DNA of 11,033 bases, taken from assembly GCA_016194835.1 (NCBI GenBank), contig JACQAU010000266.1, positions 1-11,033 of the forward strand, read 5' to 3'. Position numbers and translations under genes: made by a program. This DNA comes from Deltaproteobacteria bacterium (GTDB taxonomy: Bacteria > Bdellovibrionota > UBA1018). Position 1 is the first letter of the stretch; every line of letters starts with the position of its first letter. Below, piece by piece: positions 1 to 6,478 of this stretch. The notes below the pieces were generated by a model. It was given only the letters and a program-made list of their open reading frames with translations, did no database searches and was not told the DNA's origin.

Positions 1-442
1 CTGCAGGCGTTCCTAGAGCGATTTTTCCCCATGTTTCTAAATTGTGTGAAGGATTTATATTTTTCAATTTTCCTGTCAAAACGCTTTTACTGAGATAGCA
101 TATGGTTTTAACGGTTTCTGAAAAATTTAAAGGAAATCGCCTAAGTTTTCCATTTCTAAAAATATATTTAGCCTTAGCGTTTTTGTTAAGCCCTATGAGT
201 TCGACTTTTAAATCTCTGCACAGTTCTAATACACTTTGACTGGCTAAAAATGAATGTGCTGCTTGTTCTGCCATTCCCCATGGGGTGGTCCGGGTTGCAA
301 TCAGCCCACCAACGCGTGTGCCTTGTTCAATTAAAGAAACTTTATAGTTCTTTTTGTCTAACGCATAGGCAGCTAATAGGCCTGCAATGCCCGCTCCTAC
401 GACTGTTGCTTCTCGATATTTTGGATTTAAATTGCCTATCAT
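1..442 (-). CDS. hemY: Protoporphyrinogen oxidase, HemY/HemG-like, N-terminal part (runs off left edge)
   Basis: This is the first 147 codons of a FAD-dependent amine-oxidase-type protein, open at the left edge. Reading the minus strand from ATG 442, residues 16-21 form the dinucleotide-binding motif GAGIAG. A hydrophobic strand follows, ending in Glu39, then R-V-G-G at 43-46, as in FAD-binding oxidoreductases of the phytoene desaturase/protoporphyrinogen oxidase group. The next segment (TPWGMAEQAAHSF) matches the family pattern in which a Gly..Glu stretch lies near the flavin. An in-frame stop (445-443) lies directly before this ATG, so no upstream start is possible, although the ribosome site is weak. 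The gene follows tetR by 13 nt and hemH precedes tetR, so context supports oxidation of protoporphyrinogen IX to protoporphyrin IX just before iron insertion. Another flavin amine oxidase is possible, but the haem neighbours make that less likely. The C-terminal two thirds cannot be seen. Confidence 0.83.
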   Translation of the reverse strand, partial: MIGNLNPKYREATVVGAGIAGLLAAYALDKKNYKVSLIEQGTRVGGLIATRTTPWGMAEQAAHSFLASQSVLELCRDLKVELIGLNKNAKAKYIFRNGKLRRFPLNFSETVKTICYLSKSVLTGKLKNINPSHNLETWGKIALGTPA

Positions 443-455
443 TTATATATTCGCA

Positions 456-1046
456 TTATATCTCTATGTTCATGTGTGGTGTTTTCAGGTCTTCACATGG
501 TGTTTTTACATGTGATTTTGTTACCAGCTTCAATGCGTTGTTTACAAATCGATCTAGAGATTCCTTCTTGATTTCTGGGGTTAACGTAAATCCAAGAAAC
601 ATTGCAAATAAAGTGATTAAATCATCTAGAGCGGCATCAGGAAAAAAAGATGACAATTTTTCGAAATACTTTTGCTCCATCTCCTGGAGTAGTTTTCCTA
701 TTTCTGTATCACGTGTTCTATGTGTTAAATAGAACGCCCCGAGTTGAGGAGATTTTGCCATAATTGTAGCAGCGTCCACTATCGAATCTGAAAATTTTCC
801 TTCTCGCCAAAGTGTCATCTCACGTTCATGAAATCCAAATACCTCATTGCCAACTAACTTGACAGCTTCTAACAGAATGCTAGATCGAGATTTCCCAAAG
901 TAATAATAGATGAGAGACCTAGTAATTTTACTCTTTCTTGATAAATCACTGATAGTCCATCGCTGATGGCCACGTTCAAAATCTAAGACAATTGCGGCGT
1001 TGAGCACGGTCCAGTATGTTTCATCTTTTTTTACTACACTTGACAT
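456..1046 (-). CDS. TetR/AcrR-family transcriptional regulator
   Basis: A 196-residue protein with the layout of a TetR repressor: an N-terminal three-helix DNA-binding domain and a helical C-terminal ligand and dimer domain. The helix-turn-helix lies at about residues 31-50 (TISDLSRKSKITRSLIYYYF), and the tail Y-Y-Y-F-G-K with the following helix is the usual TetR signature. The remaining ~140 residues have no recognised ligand pocket. The ATG at 1046 is preferred because GAGG at 1060-1057 lies 10 nt upstream. A GTG at 1055 would add three residues but would overlap that site and the hemH stop. The gene starts 2 nt after the hemH stop and ends 13 nt before hemY, so it is co-transcribed with haem genes rather than divergent from its target. 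A local haem, porphyrin or iron-responsive repressor is inferred. The ligand and operator are not known. Confidence 0.87.
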   Translation of the reverse strand: MSSVVKKDETYWTVLNAAIVLDFERGHQRWTISDLSRKSKITRSLIYYYFGKSRSSILLEAVKLVGNEVFGFHEREMTLWREGKFSDSIVDAATIMAKSPQLGAFYLTHRTRDTEIGKLLQEMEQKYFEKLSSFFPDAALDDLITLFAMFLGFTLTPEIKKESLDRFVNNALKLVTKSHVKTPCEDLKTPHMNIEI

Positions 1047-1048
1047 TA

Positions 1049-2071
1049 TTAACACACCTCGTTACTTGTAGTACTAGCAAAATCTAAGCTTTTCAGCAAG
1101 ATTTTGAATAATAAGTTTCCAAATTTTATATCGTTATTAAAGGTTCTGGCTCTAATATATTGTTCAATCCCGTTTTTTTGTGCAATTTTAGAGTACAATA
1201 AGTCTAATTCCCAAAGTGTTTCAATATGATCGCTAACAAAACTAATGGGTACGATTATTAATCGCTTTGATCCTAGTTTTGCAAGACGAATAAGTTCGTT
1301 TTCTAAATAAGGCTCAAGCCATGGCAGACGTCCATTTCTGGACTGAAAAGCAAGTGAGCATGGAGTCGAAAGACTGTTTAAACAATAGGCTTGTAGTTTT
1401 AAAAACGTTTGATTAATTTCCTGAGGATAAGGGTCACCACGTTTGACAATAGCTAATGGCAGTGAGTGTGCAGAAAAAATAATGTGAACAGGAATATTGT
1501 GATCTTTTGTCCACTCTGTTTTTGCTTTTTGCATGGCTTCGTCAAGTGTCTGTATTAAAAGACTAATATAATCTGGATGATCTGGCCAGGAACAGATTTC
1601 CTTAATTACTGGTTGCCATTTAAGTTTTTTGAGTTGTTTATAGGTCTCTTTGAAACAAGAACCGGCAGTTGTAGTGGAATATTGTGGAAAGAGCGGCAAA
1701 AGTATTAATTGTTCAGTGCCCCATCCTTTTAGCTCAGCCAAAGCTTCGCCAATAGATGGACTTGAAGCTAGCATGCCAATAGAGATTTTAAAAAATATAT
1801 TATTTAAAATATTTCCTAAACTCATAGCTTGGAGTTTTGTCCAATGCAGTTGTGGCGAATAACCTCCAATGGTTTTGTATGCTTTTATGGAGGATGCGCC
1901 TTTGATTTGAGCAATCAAAAATGCCAGGCATTCTCTCAAGGGACTTGGTATTTTTACAAGAATATTGGGATCTGAGAAAACTCTATAAAGAAATGGTTTA
2001 ACTTCTTTTAAACTCCATGGACCGCCAAAGTTAAGAAGCAAAATGCCTGTTTTGATTTGTTCTGTGGCCAT
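1049..2071 (-). CDS. hemH: Ferrochelatase
   Basis: A 340-residue protein that inserts Fe2+ into protoporphyrin IX, the last step of haem synthesis. It begins with the family opening GILLLNFGGP and has PFLYRVFSDP at 26-35. The motif LPLFPQYSTTTAGS lies near 125-138. SAHSLP carries the expected catalytic His at 202, FQSRNG lies at 242-247, and VPISFVSDHIETLWELD places the conserved metal-site Glu at 284. These match the His/Glu pair known in bacterial ferrochelatases, and the length is normal. The start ATG has a weak AGG 7 nt upstream. It is the first gene of the left-hand minus-strand unit, transcribed away from the toxin-antitoxin promoter. I see no strong sigma70 promoter in the 147-nt gap; a TATAGT at about 2085-2080 lacks a good -35. 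Nothing suggests inactivation. Confidence 0.96.
   Translation of the reverse strand: MATEQIKTGILLLNFGGPWSLKEVKPFLYRVFSDPNILVKIPSPLRECLAFLIAQIKGASSIKAYKTIGGYSPQLHWTKLQAMSLGNILNNIFFKISIGMLASSPSIGEALAELKGWGTEQLILLPLFPQYSTTTAGSCFKETYKQLKKLKWQPVIKEICSWPDHPDYISLLIQTLDEAMQKAKTEWTKDHNIPVHIIFSAHSLPLAIVKRGDPYPQEINQTFLKLQAYCLNSLSTPCSLAFQSRNGRLPWLEPYLENELIRLAKLGSKRLIIVPISFVSDHIETLWELDLLYSKIAQKNGIEQYIRARTFNNDIKFGNLLFKILLKSLDFASTTSNEVC
1057..1060 (-). promoter_or_regulatory. Ribosome binding site deciding the tetR start
   Basis: GAGG on the minus strand, 10 nt before ATG 1046 and inside the last codons of hemH. It favours ATG 1046 over the GTG at 1055, and it implies that tetR translation is coupled to ribosomes finishing hemH. 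Confidence 0.5.
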
Positions 2072-2168
2072 TCTGAAGCCTACTATACTAAGGTTGCATA
2101 AGAAATAATATGATTATCTATAAGGACTTGAACTTTTATTCTAAATCGCAGGATATATTTCTATATTC

Positions 2169-2197
2169 TTTACAAGATCTTAATAAAGGTCTATAAT
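2169..2197 (+). promoter_or_regulatory. Sigma70-type promoter of the toxin-antitoxin operon
   Basis: TTTACA at 2169-2174 (5 of 6 consensus bases) and TATAAT at 2192-2197 (perfect) are separated by exactly 17 nt. The predicted transcription start is near 2204, giving a leader of about 15 nt before the antitoxin ATG at 2219. It is the best promoter visible in the window. Confidence 0.8.
2174..2192 (+). promoter_or_regulatory. Candidate operator palindromes in the toxin-antitoxin promoter spacer
   Basis: AAGATCTT at 2174-2181 is a perfect 8-bp palindrome starting at the last base of the -35 box. AGATCT (2175-2180) and AGGTCT (2187-2192) form an imperfect inverted repeat, 5 of 6 positions, reaching into the -10 box. 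Phd/YefM antitoxins usually bind short palindromes overlapping their own promoter and repress it, so this is a plausible autoregulatory site. Its function is inferred from position only. Confidence 0.4.
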
Positions 2198-2218
2198 AGG
2201 ATCTAAAAAGAGGTTTAT

Positions 2219-2521
2219 ATGAGGCTCTATAGAAAACAAGATATTCAGGTGACAGAAGACATTATTCCTTTGAGTCAATTTAAAGTTCAGGCTTCCCGGG
2301 TGCTCCATTCTCTGCATGAAACTGGACGTTCTATTGTTATTACGCAAAACGGAAAACCTTCGGCTGTGGTGGTTACTCCTGAGGAGTTTGATCGTATGAG
2401 AGAGCGTGAAAACTTTATGCTCGCTGTGGAAGAAGGACGTACGGATATACGAGCTGGGCGAGTGATAAAAACTAAAACCTTGGAACAGGAGCTAGATAAA
2501 AGATTTGGAAAGATGAAATGA
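2219..2521 (+). CDS. Type II antitoxin, Phd/YefM family
   Basis: A 100-residue protein with a Phd/YefM-like N-terminal domain: the segment from about residue 17 to 60 (IPLSQFKVQASRVLHSLHET, then IVITQNGKPSAVVVTPEEF) is the typical fold that dimerises and binds operator DNA. The charged C-terminal part, about 65-100, is the expected toxin-wrapping tail. AAGAGG at 2208-2213 lies 5 nt before the ATG. Its stop overlaps the start of the RelE/ParE-like toxin by ATGA (2518-2521), the usual coupling of antitoxin-first pairs. It should neutralise the toxin and, with it, repress the promoter at 2169-2197. The length is slightly longer than many family members (80-90 residues). The exact subfamily cannot be fixed by eye. 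Confidence 0.9.
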   Translation: MRLYRKQDIQVTEDIIPLSQFKVQASRVLHSLHETGRSIVITQNGKPSAVVVTPEEFDRMRERENFMLAVEEGRTDIRAGRVIKTKTLEQELDKRFGKMK

Positions 2522-2802
2522 AACTGCTTTGGTCATCAAGAGCCTTAAATGATTTAATTCAGATTGGTTCATTTATAGCGGTTGGTTCTCCAGAAAACGC
2601 CAGGCAGCATGTACAGCATTTGGTGAACAGGGCAAAACAAGCGGCGAAATTTCCTCAGTCTGGTCGGCTTATTCCTGAATATCAGGAAAAAAATCTAAGA
2701 GAACTGATTGAAGGAAATTATAGGATTGTTTACGAAATTAATTCTAGCCAAATGGTCGTCAAAGTCATTGCGGTTTTTGAGGGACATCGGTTATTAAAGT
2801 GA
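2518..2802 (+). CDS. Type II toxin, RelE/ParE superfamily
   Basis: A 94-residue basic protein with the RelE/ParE pattern. It opens with a short strand followed by a helix containing A-L-N-D-L, then two long helices (about 24-46), then a P-x-S-G-R segment (46-50). The C-terminal sheet includes LRELIEGNYRIVYEI and ends VIAVFEGHRLLK. The order 'RELxxGxYRIVYxI ... V.AVxxxHR' is closest to ParE-type members, whose target is DNA gyrase, but RelE-type ribosome-dependent mRNA cleavage cannot be excluded from sequence alone. The ATG lies inside the antitoxin stop (ATGA), so translation is coupled. The reading frame is intact with no sign of decay. The pair may stabilise this chromosomal segment or act in stress or phage defence; this is inference. 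Confidence 0.9.
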   Translation: MKLLWSSRALNDLIQIGSFIAVGSPENARQHVQHLVNRAKQAAKFPQSGRLIPEYQEKNLRELIEGNYRIVYEINSSQMVVKVIAVFEGHRLLK

Positions 2803-2824
2803 TTCTTAATTTGCAACGAAAGTT

Positions 2825-2974
2825 ATGGAGCACCTTTTTTATGCTTATTTTATTAACACTCGGCTAAAAGATGTAAATCCGAATGGACTTGGTGGAAGTA
2901 ATTTTGGTGGTGGTTTTGGAGTACATCAGTCTGATGATTATCATTCTGAGCCGGCCGAACAAAAAGATAAATAA
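2825..2974 (+). CDS. Possible 49-residue glycine-rich small protein
   Basis: An open frame ATG 2825 to TAA 2972-2974, 22 nt after the toxin stop and just before a strong terminator. The first half is hydrophobic and aromatic (MEHLFYAYFI). The second half is rich in glycine and asparagine (GLGGSNFGGGFG), then acidic and polar, ending EPAEQKDK. I do not recognise it. No good Shine-Dalgarno sequence precedes the ATG, so it may be a third gene of the toxin-antitoxin transcript, the tail end of a decayed gene, or chance. Confidence 0.3.
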   Translation: MEHLFYAYFINTRLKDVNPNGLGGSNFGGGFGVHQSDDYHSEPAEQKDK

Positions 2975-2989
2975 CCAAAAACAAATAAC

Positions 2990-3030
2990 AGGAGGAACCT
3001 ATATTTTAAGTTCCTCCTTTAATTTTTAAT
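2990..3030 (+). terminator. Rho-independent terminator after the toxin-antitoxin unit
   Basis: AGGAGGAAC (2990-2998) and GTTCCTCCT (3010-3018) form a perfect 9-bp stem around an 11-nt loop, followed by a T-rich run (TTTAATTTTTAATT). It ends the plus-strand transcript that starts at 2169. The 5' arm contains a full AGGAGG ribosome-binding consensus, but no start codon follows it at usable distance. Confidence 0.8.
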
Positions 3031-3242
3031 TCTTTCAATATGACATGGGGTTCCGTGTTTTGCTGAATGTATCAATAAAACACTACCTTACAACAGATTT
3101 TACAAAAATATATTCTTAAATTCTTATATTACATTGACGATAAAAAAACTAATATTCAATCTTTTTAATTTAATTACAAATAAAATACTACAAAAATTTT
3201 AGTTTATCTGGTTCAATATAAGAAAGAATTGAAATAAACTAT
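3031..3242. other. AT-rich intergenic stretch with no gene
   Basis: Very AT-rich leader of the downstream exported-protein gene. A TTGACG at 3134-3139 has no convincing -10 at 16-18 nt, and a TATAAG at 3217-3222 has no -35. The promoter must be here but cannot be assigned. No tRNA, riboswitch or coding frame of note is seen. Confidence 0.45.
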
Positions 3243-3248
3243 GGAGGG
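3243..3248 (+). promoter_or_regulatory. Ribosome binding site deciding the start at 3253
   Basis: GGAGGG lies 4 nt before ATG 3253. The in-frame ATG at 3241 overlaps this site and has no site of its own, so 3253 is the better start. Confidence 0.75.
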
Positions 3249-3252
3249 ATTT

Positions 3253-4056
3253 ATGAATACTAAACATTCTAAATTAAAAAAGGTAGTTTTGTTTTTATGT
3301 GGAGCATTAATTGTTTGTGCCACCCAATCAGACACGATATGGGCAATGGGAGGCAAAAATCCTAGTGGAGATCCTGGAGAAGCTGTTAAAAAACTTGCAC
3401 AGACATTCATAATGAATCCTGCTATCGCCATAATCTCGGATCAGTTCAGTAATGCCAAGACACCGGTGTTCATAAGAGACTCGGATGGAAGCATCACGTT
3501 TACTGATGCCATAGTAACGGACAAACACTATGATTGTAGAATTTTTTATTCATTAAGCCGATCCAGCATGATGGTCAAACCGGATGATAATATCTGGTAT
3601 AAGTTCACTAAATTTAGCGACATAGTGCTTGATAACGCTGCTTTTAGCGAGTTTCATCGCATTAAAAATTATGCCCCTCATTACTTGCCACTTAAGCCTG
3701 AACAAAATAACGAAGTCTGGGGTTTCTCCACAGAACAAACATACTATGAAGCAATCAGGGTTAAAAAGAACGGTGATCTTTTGATTGTCGGATTTTCGGA
3801 CAAGTTTGCATGGATCAGACAGGCTTTAGGCATCTTTAACATGGATGATCTTGCAGCTGTGCTGTTGCAGGCTTTTCAAGGCTTTCTGAACTCCAAACTT
3901 TTGGCGTTTCCGTGGGACATGGCCGGTCAGTTACTTGATGGCCTAATTCTCGGATATGGTGTGTGTCCTAAAAATCCAAGCCCCCTTTTCTACTTGATTG
4001 GAGATGATGAGGAAGCACTTAAGTACCTCTCGTTTGAGGAAGCGCAGGCCCAATAG
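3253..4056 (+). CDS. Exported protein of unknown function
   Basis: A 267-residue protein I do not recognise. From ATG 3253 it has a textbook Sec signal peptide: basic n-region (NTKHSKLKK), hydrophobic core (VVLFLCGALIVC), and a likely cleavage after the A of IWA at about residue 27. The cysteines in the core do not fit a lipobox well, so signal peptidase I is more likely than a lipoprotein. The mature part starts MGGKNPSGDPGEA and has about 240 residues with strand-like segments (VFIRDSDGSITFTDAIV), many aromatic residues, and an acidic end (GDDEEALKYLSFEEAQ). A hydrophobic amphipathic stretch lies near residues 190-220 (QALGIFNMDDLAAVLLQAF). It is transcribed alone, convergent with hemN, with 24 nt between their ends. 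Periplasm, outer surface or a host are all possible destinations. Confidence 0.8.
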   Translation: MNTKHSKLKKVVLFLCGALIVCATQSDTIWAMGGKNPSGDPGEAVKKLAQTFIMNPAIAIISDQFSNAKTPVFIRDSDGSITFTDAIVTDKHYDCRIFYSLSRSSMMVKPDDNIWYKFTKFSDIVLDNAAFSEFHRIKNYAPHYLPLKPEQNNEVWGFSTEQTYYEAIRVKKNGDLLIVGFSDKFAWIRQALGIFNMDDLAAVLLQAFQGFLNSKLLAFPWDMAGQLLDGLILGYGVCPKNPSPLFYLIGDDEEALKYLSFEEAQAQ

Positions 4057-4080
4057 CTCCAGTAATTGTTATAAAATTTT

Positions 4081-5460
4081 TCAAATCGTCTTACTAAATA
4101 ACTGAGTTTCAGGGACTTGGCGATTGAGACGGGCATCAAAGGCCATACATATATTTCTCATAAATGGTCTGCCGCTTTCTCTAATTTTACATCGAACACG
4201 CCTTTGTTGTACTTCAACCTCTAAAAGAGCGTCTTCAATAAATTCAGTTAACTTTGGTGGTACTGAATCCAGCCAAGCTGTGTAATTTTCCGATAAATCC
4301 CATTCTGTTGTGAGTCTGGTCATCAAATTTAAAATATGCTGCCGCAATATTGTATCTTCATCGTTGAGCATATGACCACGAAAAATAGGTAATTTTTCTG
4401 TTTCTATACATTGTGTGTATTTTTCAAGCTGTTTTTCGTTTTGAGCAAATACACTCCAGCAATCCCCAATCGAAGACACGCCAAGCCCTATGAGTGGAGA
4501 TACTTGTCTTGAGATATAACCCATAAAATTTCTATGCAGTTTCCCATTAACGCTAGCGCTCCAGAGTGAATCTGTTTTAAGCGCGAAATGATCCATCCCT
4601 ATTTCATAATATCCCGCACTTTCTAGTAGCGTTCTACCAAGTTCATAAAGTGCACGTCTTTCGTCTGCAGATGGTAAATCAGCTTCTGTAAATCTCCTTT
4701 GACTGGGTTTAATCCAAGGAACATGAGCATAACCATAAAAGGCAATTCGATCCGGCCTAAGACGGCAAACTGCCTGTATAGTCTGCTCAATGCTTTTTAA
4801 TGTCTGTAGCGGTAAACCATAAATTAGGTCATAATTAATGCTTTCAAATCCTAGCTCACGTGCCATATCAGTAACAGAGCGAACTTGTGCTTCGCTTTGA
4901 GTGCGGTGAACTATGTTTTGTACTTTTGGATCAAAATCCTGAATTCCTAGACTAATTCTTTTAAAATATAAACTTGCCAGTGTCTCTAAATGTTCTTGTC
5001 TAGTTACTCGTGGGTCTGCTTCAATAGAAAACTCGTAAAAGCTAGCCAGTCTAGATTTAGATAAAATACCAGTAATTAGCTTATTTAATTCTTTAGGTGT
5101 GAGGTAAGTTGGAGTGCCTCCCCCTAAATGTAATTCTGATAATAAAATTTCACTCGAAATATGTTTACGGTATAGCTCCCATTCTTTAATAATCGTGTCT
5201 ACATATGTGCTTGCATGTGAGTGATTGCGTGTGATGCGTGTATTGCAACCACAGTAAGTACATAAGCTTTGACAAAATGGGATATGAAAATAAACCGAAG
5301 CACCAATTCCGTCTTGCATACTTTGAGTGAGACTTTTTTGAATACTCGATAACCACTGAGCTTCAGTAGGCGCTTTTTCCCAGTAAGGCACGGTGGGATA
5401 ACTTGTATATCTCGGACCTGGTATATTGTATTTTTTAAAAAGTTCAGGAGCAGATTTCAT
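4081..5460 (-). CDS. hemN: Oxygen-independent coproporphyrinogen III oxidase (radical SAM)
   Basis: A 459-residue radical SAM enzyme that decarboxylates coproporphyrinogen III to protoporphyrinogen IX without oxygen. The N-terminus has the HemN signature GPRYTSYPTVPYW (residues 15-27). The [4Fe-4S] cluster motif C-x3-C-x2-C is C63, C67, C70, with the extra C72 typical of true HemN (CGCNT) and Tyr57 just before it, matching the E. coli enzyme's C62/C66/C69/C71 and Y56. GGGTPT follows as the SAM-binding glycine motif. Length matches the family (457 in E. coli), and these features separate it from the haem chaperone HemW. ATG 5460 is chosen. A TTG at 5466 is nearer (4 nt) to AAGGAG at 5476-5471 and would add two residues. 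It overlaps hemE by 17 nt and is the last gene of the right-hand unit. Confidence 0.96.
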   Translation of the reverse strand: MKSAPELFKKYNIPGPRYTSYPTVPYWEKAPTEAQWLSSIQKSLTQSMQDGIGASVYFHIPFCQSLCTYCGCNTRITRNHSHASTYVDTIIKEWELYRKHISSEILLSELHLGGGTPTYLTPKELNKLITGILSKSRLASFYEFSIEADPRVTRQEHLETLASLYFKRISLGIQDFDPKVQNIVHRTQSEAQVRSVTDMARELGFESINYDLIYGLPLQTLKSIEQTIQAVCRLRPDRIAFYGYAHVPWIKPSQRRFTEADLPSADERRALYELGRTLLESAGYYEIGMDHFALKTDSLWSASVNGKLHRNFMGYISRQVSPLIGLGVSSIGDCWSVFAQNEKQLEKYTQCIETEKLPIFRGHMLNDEDTILRQHILNLMTRLTTEWDLSENYTAWLDSVPPKLTEFIEDALLEVEVQQRRVRCKIRESGRPFMRNICMAFDARLNRQVPETQLFSKTI

Positions 5461-6478
5461 CGGCAAAAATCTCCTTTTGAAGTTTAATAAATAAGCGAAT
5501 ATTATAATCTGGAGTATTTGGTAATACTCCGTGTCCTAATCCACAAATCCAACCTTTGCGCATATTTAGAGGCAATTGTTTTATTTTCATAAATACGTGA
5601 CGTAATTTTATTTCCAGTCCCTGTTGAGTTAATAATAACCATGATGGGTCCATATTGCCCTGGATGGCAAAGTGTTGGTGCCAAGAAGACAAGGTTTGTG
5701 CAATGTCATGACGCCAATCAATCCCAAGACACGCTATAGGCAAACTTTTTAATTCTTCCCAAAAATCATGACCTATGCCTTTGGCATAATAAATAACCGG
5801 AGTATTAGGACAAGCATGTTTAAAGCGCTCTAATAAAACTTTTAATACCGGCAACACTTGATCTTTGTAAGTTTTAAGATCGATTTCACCGGCACTAGTA
5901 TCAAAAACTGCAATCGCGTCAACGCCAGCTTTAGCTTGCGCAATCATATTGTCGGCTAATAGAGGAAGCAGTTTCTCAGCGAAGCCTGCAAATATTCCGT
6001 CTGTGAGTTTATTTTGAAGCGTTCCATTTATAGCATAATAAAACAAAGTGAGTGGTCCACCTACAAAACCCAATAGTCCAACGTCTGCTCGTAGTTTATT
6101 CCTAATCATGCCAATGGCTTCGGCTTGAAAGTCCAGTTGTGAGACAAGTTTGTCACCGCATTTTAGTTTTTTTAAGTCATCTAGAGTGTGCAAGTGCCAG
6201 TCTAACTTTGGGCTTGGATTGTATTGCAAACCCATACCCATGACTTCGAGTGGAAAAAGTAAATCACTGAATAAAATAGCTGCATCAAAACCAAAGTCTT
6301 CTACTGGGCCAAGTGTAACTTCACATGCAAGCTCAGGTTTTTTACATAAATCCATGAATGAATATTTCTGTCTTAATTGTTGATAGTGAGTGTGGTAACG
6401 CCCGGCTTGACGCATAAACCAAACAGGTGGACGATTGATATTACTTCTCTCTAAAGCCAATTGAAAAATATTAGACAT
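5444..6478 (-). CDS. hemE: Uroporphyrinogen decarboxylase
   Basis: A 344-residue cytosolic enzyme converting uroporphyrinogen III to coproporphyrinogen III by removing four carboxyl groups. PVWFMRQAGRY (residues 18-28) is the family signature and holds the substrate arginines R23 and R27. ILFSDLLFP places the catalytic Asp at 72 (human D86). GFVGGPLTLFYY (137-148) is the second conserved block, with the active-site Tyr near 147-148. The C-terminal GLGHGVLPNTP supplies the conserved His. Length is normal. The start ATG lies within the last codons of the response regulator (8-nt overlap). GAGGAG is 15 nt upstream, too far to be ideal, so expression probably depends on coupling. It in turn overlaps hemN by 17 nt. 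Confidence 0.97.
   Translation of the reverse strand: MSNIFQLALERSNINRPPVWFMRQAGRYHTHYQQLRQKYSFMDLCKKPELACEVTLGPVEDFGFDAAILFSDLLFPLEVMGMGLQYNPSPKLDWHLHTLDDLKKLKCGDKLVSQLDFQAEAIGMIRNKLRADVGLLGFVGGPLTLFYYAINGTLQNKLTDGIFAGFAEKLLPLLADNMIAQAKAGVDAIAVFDTSAGEIDLKTYKDQVLPVLKVLLERFKHACPNTPVIYYAKGIGHDFWEELKSLPIACLGIDWRHDIAQTLSSWHQHFAIQGNMDPSWLLLTQQGLEIKLRHVFMKIKQLPLNMRKGWICGLGHGVLPNTPDYNIRLFIKLQKEIFADEICS

Noticed and set aside
1..6. CTGCAG (PstI site) at the exact left edge as a sign of a cloned fragment
   Set aside because: A six-base site at a window edge can be chance and says nothing about biology.
250..732. A 160-codon plus-strand frame
   Set aside because: It lies antisense over the clear protoporphyrinogen oxidase start and the TetR gene, has no ribosome site and no family pattern.
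2080..2160. Promoter for hemH in the divergent gap
   Set aside because: TATAGT and TATTAT hexamers exist on the minus strand but none has an acceptable -35 at the right distance in such AT-rich DNA.
3134..3162. TTGACG as a -35 for the exported-protein gene
   Set aside because: No hexamer at 16-18 nt matches TATAAT in more than three positions.
4057..4080. Terminator between the convergent exported-protein gene and hemN
   Set aside because: There is a short AAAATTTTT run but no stem longer than about 4 bp.
5502..5684. A 60-codon minus-strand frame inside hemE
   Set aside because: Alternative frame of the conserved HemE C-terminus; no independent start signal.
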